Origin: Polynucleobacter sp. 31A-FELB
GTDB taxonomy: Bacteria; Pseudomonadota; Gammaproteobacteria; Burkholderiales; Burkholderiaceae
NCBI RefSeq assembly: GCF_018882405.1
Contig: NZ_JACVOO010000021.1
Location: 1 to 34,799 of the forward strand
Direction: 5' to 3'
Length of the DNA stretch: 34,799 nucleotides
A model generated the notes under the pieces. The model was not told the origin of the DNA. It did no database searches and worked only from the letters and a program-made list of their open reading frames with translations. A program made the translations under genes and the position numbers. Of this stretch, positions 29,381-34,799 are shown one piece after another; within the stretch, counting starts at the first letter, position 1; the number at the start of each line of letters is the position of its first letter.

Positions 29381-30409
29381 CTAATTAACCAGCTTTGCTT
29401 TATCAATAGGCGCCTTTTGCTTAAAGACTAGCTCTAAAACGCGTCCATTGGACTCCAGGGAGCGCATTCTGCCAGGCAGCCAATCAAGGTCCTTGGCAAG
29501 CCAAATATCAACCTGACGCTTGTATGGATCGTTTTCTCGCTGCATGAGAGCGTAATGGCGATTAACTGACTTTCCTAGGCTTGGAATAGCCTCGGACTCC
29601 TCTTCGCCATAGCTCTTAAACTGCCACATCTCTAGGGTGTTGTAGTCGACCACAGGAAGCGCCCGAATGCTCCCAGCATCATCAATTTTGTCACTGCCAT
29701 TCAATAGGGAGGCAAATTGGAACATCAGGCTAAATCGATCTTGGGTGCCTGGCAATAAATCGGGAGTGAACTCTGGCTTCTCGGAGAAGTACATCTTCCC
29801 TGCTCCATTCTGATCTCGATCGAATCTAGAGTAACGCGGGGGTTTTGTTCCGCGTTGTGTCCAGTAAATAGAGGGCGCTATTCCATATGCATCGACAGAG
29901 CCGCGGGATTCAAAAACAAATGGTCCAACAACTGCGTAAGGTATGTTGATATACAAACGGTAATTATTACCCTCAGTAATCCAGTCCAATTGCGCAGTTT
30001 GATAGAGCTGTCCATCAACATAGGCATCGAAATAATAGGTTCCAGAATCTGGAAGACGAAACGCCTGACCAGATTGATTACCTAATGCACCCTGCTCTCC
30101 TTTGTCTGCATCTGAAATCGGATCTGCAGATACAGCATTGGTTTTCTTGGGTGTAGCTTTTTTCTTTGGCGCGTTACTAAGTTGTATCTTTTTCGGAGGC
30201 TCAACACGAAGTTCTGTTTTGATAATCAGGTCTTCAGCAATCGGAGGCGAACTACCGAAAGAAATGAAAGGAAGTCCAAAAAATAAAATTAGGTGCCCAA
30301 AGACTGAGAGAAAAATGGCTGCAATCAGAATCCACAGAGATCTTCTGCGTATGGATTTAAATAGATTGCCAAATGAATCAATCAAGAAATTAATGCTCGA
30401 TAAATTCAA
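29381..30409 (-). CDS. DUF3108 protein with N-terminal membrane anchor
   Basis: In this 342-residue protein an N-terminal hydrophobic helix (WILIAAIFLSVFGHLILFFG) is followed by a Lys/Pro-rich linker (PPKKIQLSNAPKKKATPKK). The DUF3108 domain follows, with SGTYYFDAYVDGQLYQTAQLDW and the ending DLDWLPGRMRSLESNGRVLE. DUF3108 proteins are predicted periplasmic beta proteins of unknown role, common in betaproteobacteria. The start is a TTG that overlaps the 3' end of the upstream esterase gene by 20 bases; a TTG further in at 30388 is possible. Probably co-transcribed with the genes to its right. Confidence 0.78.
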   Translation of the reverse strand: MNLSSINFLIDSFGNLFKSIRRRSLWILIAAIFLSVFGHLILFFGLPFISFGSSPPIAEDLIIKTELRVEPPKKIQLSNAPKKKATPKKTNAVSADPISDADKGEQGALGNQSGQAFRLPDSGTYYFDAYVDGQLYQTAQLDWITEGNNYRLYINIPYAVVGPFVFESRGSVDAYGIAPSIYWTQRGTKPPRYSRFDRDQNGAGKMYFSEKPEFTPDLLPGTQDRFSLMFQFASLLNGSDKIDDAGSIRALPVVDYNTLEMWQFKSYGEEESEAIPSLGKSVNRHYALMQRENDPYKRQVDIWLAKDLDWLPGRMRSLESNGRVLELVFKQKAPIDKAKLVN

Positions 30410-30977
30410 TCACTGCCGGTAGATGATCGGCGTAGTCGGCAATACCATGATCGCCGCCTTCAAGAATCAATTGCTTGGCGCCAGGATAAAAAGTAGACAT
30501 CTCTTTCCAATCTAGGAGCTCATCACCCTTTGCGGCGATTAGAAAATATCGCTCTGGATTGGAAATCTGGTCTACCTGCAATGCACGAAGTTCATCAATA
30601 TACTCAGCCTTGAAATCAAATGGCTCATCACTATCGTAAGCAGTCATCATGCCAACATGGGGTTCCAGTTCTCTAGCAGCATAAACAGCAGGATTTAAAG
30701 CAATACCCTTGCATTGATATTTCTCAGCCAGATAGTTTGTATAGAAACCGCCCAATGAAGATCCGATGATGACTATGCGATCCGCTTTGGATTGGTCGAT
30801 ATGCTTAACCACCATATCGATACTTTCCTTTGGAGATGCCAGTAATTGAGGGCAATACCACTCATAGATATTGTCAGGCGTTGAAAGCGCCCTCACCCCC
30901 TCACCAGTCATCACCGCCTTAGTTGAATTCGGCGACGAGCGAAATCCATGAAGATAAACCAACAGTGTTGTTCTCAT
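30390..30977 (-). CDS. yqiA: YqiA-type alpha/beta-hydrolase (esterase)
   Basis: This 195-residue protein contains LVYLHGFRSSPNSTKA (oxyanion-hole region), IIGSSLGGFYTNYLAEKY with the nucleophile elbow GSSLG, LNPAVYAARELEPH, and a C-terminal GGDHGIADY with the catalytic His. This is the UPF0227/YqiA esterase family. It lies in a minus-strand run with glxR and hyi upstream, 9 bp from glxR, suggesting one operon. Confidence 0.85.
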   Translation of the reverse strand: MRTTLLVYLHGFRSSPNSTKAVMTGEGVRALSTPDNIYEWYCPQLLASPKESIDMVVKHIDQSKADRIVIIGSSLGGFYTNYLAEKYQCKGIALNPAVYAARELEPHVGMMTAYDSDEPFDFKAEYIDELRALQVDQISNPERYFLIAAKGDELLDWKEMSTFYPGAKQLILEGGDHGIADYADHLPAVIEFIEH

Positions 30978-30986
30978 AATCTTCTC

Positions 30987-31883
30987 TTAAGCCTTCTGAC
31001 CAATTTCAAAGTTCGCCATTTTTTCTAAGGCCTTGACCATCGCTGAATGATCCCAAGCTTTGCCACCATGGGCACTACAGGAATTCAATAATTCTTGAGC
31101 GGTTGCAGTGTTAGGTAAGGAGACGCCTAAGGCTTTAGCACTATTGAGCGCAAGATTTAAATCCTTTTGATGCAGCTCAATCCTGAAGCCAGGATCGAAT
31201 GTGCGTTTTATCATTCGCTCACCATGGACTTCCAAAATCTTCGAGCTAGCAAATCCACCCATTAATGCTTCGCGAACTTTGGCGGGATCGGCTCCAGCTT
31301 TAGAGGCAAATACCAATGCTTCAGCAACTGCTTCGATATTTAAAGCTACGATAATTTGATTGGCAACCTTCGTAATTTGGCCTGCACCATTTGCGCCAAC
31401 CAGGGTAATGTTTTTGCCCATTAATTCAAAAACGGGTTTTACCTTTGCAAAAGTCGCATCGCTGCCACCAACCATGATGGTGAGCGTTGCACCTTTGGCA
31501 CCAAGTTGACCGCCAGAAACAGGTGCATCCAGATACTCGCATCCAAGGGCATTAATCTTTTGAGCAAACTCCTTTGTTGCGATGGGTGAGATTGAGCTCA
31601 TATCTACAACAATCTTGCCCTTACTTAATCCAGAAGCAATGCCGTTGTCACCAAATAAAACTTTTTCAACATCGGGAGTATCTGGCGCCATCGTGATGAT
31701 GATGTCTGCCTTGCTGGCGACTTCTGCAGGGCTAGAGCATGGAATAGCAGAACTATTGGATAGCTCTTCCGGGATCTTGCTGCGAGTATTAATAAATACT
31801 TCGTGGCCAGCAGCAACCAAATGACCAGCCATAGGCGAACCCATGATTCCGAGACCAACAAATCCTAGCTTTAACTTACTCAT
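30987..31883 (-). CDS. glxR: 2-hydroxy-3-oxopropionate (tartronate semialdehyde) reductase
   Basis: This 298-residue protein has an N-terminal NAD(P)-binding motif GFVGLGIMGSPMAGHL, the substrate motif LDAPVSGGQLGAKGATLTIM, and catalytic Lys in GANGAGQITKVANQI, all typical of the beta-hydroxyacid dehydrogenase family. With hydroxypyruvate isomerase upstream (18 bp away) it forms the glyoxylate-to-glycerate route: glyoxylate carboligase product is reduced to glycerate. It is an ordinary chromosomal metabolic gene. Confidence 0.9.
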   Translation of the reverse strand: MSKLKLGFVGLGIMGSPMAGHLVAAGHEVFINTRSKIPEELSNSSAIPCSSPAEVASKADIIITMAPDTPDVEKVLFGDNGIASGLSKGKIVVDMSSISPIATKEFAQKINALGCEYLDAPVSGGQLGAKGATLTIMVGGSDATFAKVKPVFELMGKNITLVGANGAGQITKVANQIIVALNIEAVAEALVFASKAGADPAKVREALMGGFASSKILEVHGERMIKRTFDPGFRIELHQKDLNLALNSAKALGVSLPNTATAQELLNSCSAHGGKAWDHSAMVKALEKMANFEIGQKA

Positions 31884-31901
31884 AATGTCTTCCTATTATT
31901 T

Positions 31902-32684
31902 TTATTCTTGTTCGTATTGACTCATCCACCCAAGACCTGCCTCGGTAGATTTAAGCGGTTTATATTCGCAGCCGATATAGCCTTCGTAACCAAGGCTATC
32001 TAATAACCCAAAAAGGTATCCGTAGTTAATTTCCCCAGTGCCCGGCTCGTTTCGGCCTGGGTTATCGGCCAGCTGAATATGGGCTATTCGGTTGAGGTGC
32101 TTTTGGATGGTATTGCTTAACTCACCCTCCATACGCTGCGCATGATAAATGTCGTATTGCAGGAACGCATTATCAGCACCTACAGCATCCAAAATAGCAA
32201 TCCCCTGCTCCGTCCTAGAGAGATAAAAGCCAGGAATATCGAACGTGTTGATTGGCTCAATCAATAGCTTTAAGCCAACTTTCTTCAGTTCACTGGCCGC
32301 GTATTGAAGATTGGATACAAAAGTATCGTGAAGCACTTTTGGATCAGATCCTGCCGGAGCCTTCCCAGCAAGACAATTTAATTGGGGTACCTCAAGAATG
32401 GTTGCGTACTCAATGGCTTTGGCGACCCCAGACCGGAACTCGGCAACGCGATCAGGCAAACAGGCAATGCCTCGCTCGCCTGCACCCCAATCGCCAGCAG
32501 GTAGGTTGTGGAGCGCTAGCTTAAGGGCATTATTGTCTAAAGCGGATTTAATCTCTTGAACATCAAATTCATAGGGGAAGAGAAATTCGACAGCTTTAAA
32601 CCCGCCAGTTTTGGCAAGTGCAAAGCGTTCCAAAAATGGAACTTCATTAAAAAGCATCGTGAGGTTAGCTGCAAAACGGGGCAT
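31902..32684 (-). CDS. hyi: Hydroxypyruvate isomerase
   Basis: This 260-residue TIM-barrel protein of the xylose-isomerase-like family begins MPRFAANLTMLFNEVPFLER, which is typical of Hyi. It continues with LLIEPINTFDIPGFYLS, FLQYDIYHAQRMEG and HIQLADNPGRNEPGTGEINY, and the metal-binding GCEYKP near the end. It interconverts hydroxypyruvate and tartronate semialdehyde. First gene of the operon hyi-glxR-yqiA-DUF3108. Confidence 0.9.
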   Translation of the reverse strand: MPRFAANLTMLFNEVPFLERFALAKTGGFKAVEFLFPYEFDVQEIKSALDNNALKLALHNLPAGDWGAGERGIACLPDRVAEFRSGVAKAIEYATILEVPQLNCLAGKAPAGSDPKVLHDTFVSNLQYAASELKKVGLKLLIEPINTFDIPGFYLSRTEQGIAILDAVGADNAFLQYDIYHAQRMEGELSNTIQKHLNRIAHIQLADNPGRNEPGTGEINYGYLFGLLDSLGYEGYIGCEYKPLKSTEAGLGWMSQYEQE

Positions 32685-32837
32685 CTCATTCCTTTTTGAT
32701 CAAGGCGCTGCAAAAGAGCTGATGTTATCAAAGAAGGCTATAAATTTCCTTGAGCGCCAAAGGATGGCGGTTTAGGTCAAATTGGGTATAAAAATACGCT
32801 AATATCTCTATAGAAGCACTTAATACTAAGGAAAGTT

Positions 32838-33437
32838 ATGAAAATTAAATTCGCCCCAATTACCCTCGTAGCCGCAGCTCTACTTTCAGGCCCAGCACTT
32901 GTGATGGCTCAAACACCTACCGCAGCAAATGCCGTAGTTGTAGATGCGGCTGTAACTGACAATATCTTCCAGTTGTATGAAGGAACAGTTACAAAGATTG
33001 ATAAGAAAACTCGTACGATTTTCTTCAAGAACAATGAGGGTGAATCTAAATTCGTTGCTGGCCCAGAGATCAAGAATTTTGATCAAATCAAAAAAGGTGA
33101 TCGCCTAAGCGTTACTTATGAATTGGCTGTAGCAATTGAGTTAATTAAGACTAAGAGCGATGGCATTCTTAGCAAGGTTGAAACTTCTTCTGAAGTAGCT
33201 TCCAAGCCTGGTGAAAAGCCAACTCGCACAATTACTAACACCACAACGATCATTGCTGACATTGTCGCAGTTGATCGCGCTAAGAAATTGGTTTCCGTTA
33301 AGGGTCCAAGCGGAAAAGTTACTGTGGTGACAGTTAAGAACCCACAATTGTTAGCTGATGTAAGTGTTGGTGAGCAGGTTAAAGTAATTTACTTCGATGC
33401 GATGGCCGCATCTATTACTTCACCTAAAAAGAAATAA
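32838..33437 (+). CDS. Hypothetical periplasmic protein
   Basis: This 199-residue protein has a clear Sec signal peptide (MKIKFAPITLVAAALLSGPA, cleavage near AMAQ-type VMAQ at residue 25). The mature part is strand-rich with two similar halves: VTKIDKKTRTIFFKNNEGES and IVAVDRAKKLVSVKGPSGKV, each followed by a valine/lysine-rich region ending in GDRLSV or GEQVKV. This internal duplication suggests a small beta-barrel repeated twice. Family and role are not recognised; it is conserved-looking chromosomal DNA with an AAGGAAAG ribosome site. Confidence 0.7.
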   Translation: MKIKFAPITLVAAALLSGPALVMAQTPTAANAVVVDAAVTDNIFQLYEGTVTKIDKKTRTIFFKNNEGESKFVAGPEIKNFDQIKKGDRLSVTYELAVAIELIKTKSDGILSKVETSSEVASKPGEKPTRTITNTTTIIADIVAVDRAKKLVSVKGPSGKVTVVTVKNPQLLADVSVGEQVKVIYFDAMAASITSPKKK

Positions 33438-33474
33438 AACATTAAGTAATTCGTTGTAAATGCAGGGGTCTCAC

Positions 33475-34299
33475 TTGAGCATTCGCATCTTTTGGATCCT
33501 TGCAGTTTCCGCCCTGCTGTCGGCTTGCGCTAATACCACTAGGCCTGGGGCTGTCGGAGTAAATAGATCGCAATTCATGATGTCTTCTTCTGAAGATGTG
33601 AATCGCCTCTCCGCTGCAAGCTATAACGAGCAAAATCAAAAAGCAAAAGAAAAAAATATTCTGGTCACTTCAGGACCAACTTATGATCGATTGAAGTTCA
33701 TTGCGAATCGACTCATTCCGCAGACTGAGGCATTCCGAGATGACACTAGGCAATGGGATTGGCGCTTAACCCTCATTGATGAACCAATATTAAATGCAAG
33801 CTGCGCACCAGGCGGAAAGATAATCTTCTATACCGGAATCATTGAGCAACTCAATCTCAATGATGATGAAATTGCTGCCATCATGGGCCATGAAATCGCT
33901 CATGCCTTAAGAGAGCACGGTAGAGAGCGCGTCTCTCAAGCTGCAGCCCAAAATATCTTAGTCAATATCGCTATGGCAGTAGCTGGGCCATATGGATCGG
34001 CAGTAAGCGCCGCCAACCAGGTAGCTCAATACGCAATTGTTCTGCCAAACTCTAGAGAAAATGAATCTGAAGCCGATGCAATCGGTTTAGAGCTCGCAGC
34101 AAGGGCTGGATATAACCCCATGGGCGCAATTAGTGTTTGGCAAAAGATGTTAAAGGCAACTAAAGACAAGAGCACCCCAGAGTTTTTATCCACCCACCCT
34201 TCTGGTGAAACTCGAATTGAGCAATTGACTGCGCTGATGCCTTCGGTTGAGCCTCTTTATAAAGCTGCGCCTAAACCATCACCCACTAAGAAGTTATAA
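33475..34299 (+). CDS. M48-family metallopeptidase lipoprotein
   Basis: The protein has about 274 residues. The lipoprotein signal is MSIRIFWILAVSALLSAC with lipobox LSAC. The zinc motif HEIAH lies at about 139-143 (GHEIAHALREHGRER), and the third ligand is in NESEADAIGLELAARAGYNP, as in LoiP/BepA-like M48 peptidases that degrade misfolded outer-membrane proteins. I prefer the TTG at 33475 because AGGGG lies seven bases upstream; the ATG at 33460 gives five extra residues and lacks a ribosome site. It is followed by a strong terminator. Confidence 0.87.
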   Translation: MSIRIFWILAVSALLSACANTTRPGAVGVNRSQFMMSSSEDVNRLSAASYNEQNQKAKEKNILVTSGPTYDRLKFIANRLIPQTEAFRDDTRQWDWRLTLIDEPILNASCAPGGKIIFYTGIIEQLNLNDDEIAAIMGHEIAHALREHGRERVSQAAAQNILVNIAMAVAGPYGSAVSAANQVAQYAIVLPNSRENESEADAIGLELAARAGYNPMGAISVWQKMLKATKDKSTPEFLSTHPSGETRIEQLTALMPSVEPLYKAAPKPSPTKKL

Positions 34300-34316
34300 A
34301 AGGGTTTCTTGAAATG

Positions 34317-34345
34317 AAAAAAGCCCCTTATGCAGGGGCTTTTTA
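34317..34345 (+). terminator. Rho-independent terminator after the M48 gene
   Basis: A run of A residues leads into AAGCCCC, the loop TTATGCA, then GGGGCTT and TTT. The stem is GC-rich with A/T tails on both sides, so it could stop transcription from either direction. Confidence 0.85.
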
Positions 34346-34353
34346 AACTTACT

Positions 34354-34371
34354 TGGCGGAGCGGACGGGAC
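34354..34371 (-). other. 3' end of a tRNA-Asp gene, attachment-site remnant
   Basis: On the minus strand this reads GTCCCGTCCGCTCCGCCA, the 3' T-stem, acceptor strand and CCA of a tRNA resembling tRNA-Asp. Homology stops at 34371, the point expected for the duplicated att core when an element integrates into the 3' end of a tRNA. The integrase start just to the right supports an attachment site; the intact tRNA would lie beyond the window. Confidence 0.65.
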
Positions 34372-34439
34372 ATTATGATCACTATATATTTTCAGACTGC
34401 AACCCTATAAGCCATATAGAATAAGGCTCTATAAAAATC

Positions 34440-34475
34440 TTAGGTGCAAGTTTTAGGTGCAAGTTTAGGTGCAAG
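34440..34475 (+). repeat. Three direct repeats TTAGGTGCAAG, likely integrase arm sites
   Basis: Identical 11-bp copies lie at 34440-34450, 34453-34463 and 34465-34475, spaced 12-13 bp apart. They sit between the tRNA 3' end and the truncated integrase gene, the usual place for arm-type integrase or excisionase binding sites. Confidence 0.7.
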
Positions 34476-34519
34476 TAGTGTAGTATGGGGTCTTCAGCTA
34501 CCCCTTTGGACACCCCCTA

Positions 34520-34672
34520 ATGAATGTAGAAAAACGAGCAGACGGATGGTACGCAGCTCTTACTGTTCCTTCTGATGTAAGGGAAGAAATTGGGCGATCC
34601 AAGCTACTCAAAAAGCTCTCTACTATCAGCGAGAGCAAAGGTCGTGCAGCTCAAGAAGCCTCACCGATCATT
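34520..34672 (+). pseudogene. Truncated phage-type integrase (N-terminal fragment)
   Basis: The frame starts at 34520 with MNVEKRADGWYAALTVPSDV then REEIGRSKLLKKLST, like the N-terminal region of tRNA-targeting tyrosine integrases. Similarity fades near codon 50, where IS3-associated sequence begins, and no core or catalytic domain follows before the window ends. The gene was evidently cut by the IS3-family element to its right. The integrated element that began at the tRNA-Asp end is therefore disabled unless another integrase remains outside the window. Confidence 0.65.
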
Positions 34673-34736
34673 ATGAATCGCTACCACTTCTATAGACACT
34701 TTCTAGCCTAATATTTAGTCTATTAGGAGGTGTGTC

Positions 34737-34799
34737 ATGAGTACAAGAAGACGGTTTACTGAAGAGTTCAAGTTAGAGGCAGTCAAACAGGTAGTTGAA
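34737..34799 (+). CDS. IS3-family transposase OrfA, 5' part
   Basis: The ATG at 34737 follows TAGGAGG at six bases and encodes MSTRRRFTEEFKLEAVKQVV, the start of the IS3/IS911-type OrfA helix-turn-helix. It runs off the window edge, so only 21 codons are seen. It may be the same kind of IS as the OrfB remnant at position 1. Confidence 0.85.
   Translation, partial: MSTRRRFTEEFKLEAVKQVVE

Overview
The window looks like part of a betaproteobacterial chromosome, most likely a Polynucleobacter-like member of the Burkholderiaceae. The evidence is moderate GC, a right-hand core block (DUF3108 protein, YqiA-type esterase, tartronate semialdehyde reductase, hydroxypyruvate isomerase, M48 lipoprotein) and betaproteobacterial-type mobilisation genes. 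Genus is inferred from gene content only. Both ends stop inside IS3-family transposase genes, so this may be a contig broken at insertion-sequence copies.

Layout: 1-2353 is a patchwork with a transposase remnant, a DUF1376 fragment, tRNA-Thr(CGT), a small unknown gene, an Rrf2 regulator and a higBA toxin-antitoxin pair. At 2692-4330 lies an apparent integron gene cassette with its own attC site. It carries a two-gene CBASS anti-phage system: a CD-NTase and a Cap15-type 2TM/beta-barrel effector. At 4858-20633 follow a glycine-zipper lipoprotein and then a plus-strand mobilisation region: a winged-helix-like protein, a VirD4/TraG coupling protein, a UmuD-like protein lacking both catalytic residues, an AIPR abortive-infection protein, a 1755-residue polyvalent protein (primase-type, Zeta-like and two HExxH modules, KfrB-like end), an LPD7 accessory protein, MobC and a MOBP relaxase. 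No mating-pair-formation genes are present, which fits a mobilisable rather than self-transmissible element.

At 20663-26446, on the minus strand, are a SIR2-HerA defence operon, an intergenic region with an RP4-like nic sequence and repeats, and an operon of a glutamine-synthetase-fold amidoligase with a class II glutamine amidotransferase-like protein. A hairpin-rich non-coding stretch ending in an intrinsic terminator (26548-27010) precedes a XerC/D-like tyrosine recombinase (27208-28188) and an HTH gene. From 28815 to 34299 the content is ordinary chromosome. At 34354 an 18-nt tRNA-Asp 3' end marks the edge of a second integrated element, whose integrase is truncated by an IS3-family element.

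Together, the relaxase, MobC, coupling protein and primase-like protein would handle DNA transfer using a helper's type IV secretion system, and the recombinase would handle integration. CBASS, AIPR, SIR2-HerA, HigBA and possibly the amidoligase pair form a defence cargo. The parts I consider least described are the amidoligase/amidotransferase operon, the UmuD pseudoprotease, the conserved hairpin leader found twice (5402 and 10936) and the structured region before the recombinase.
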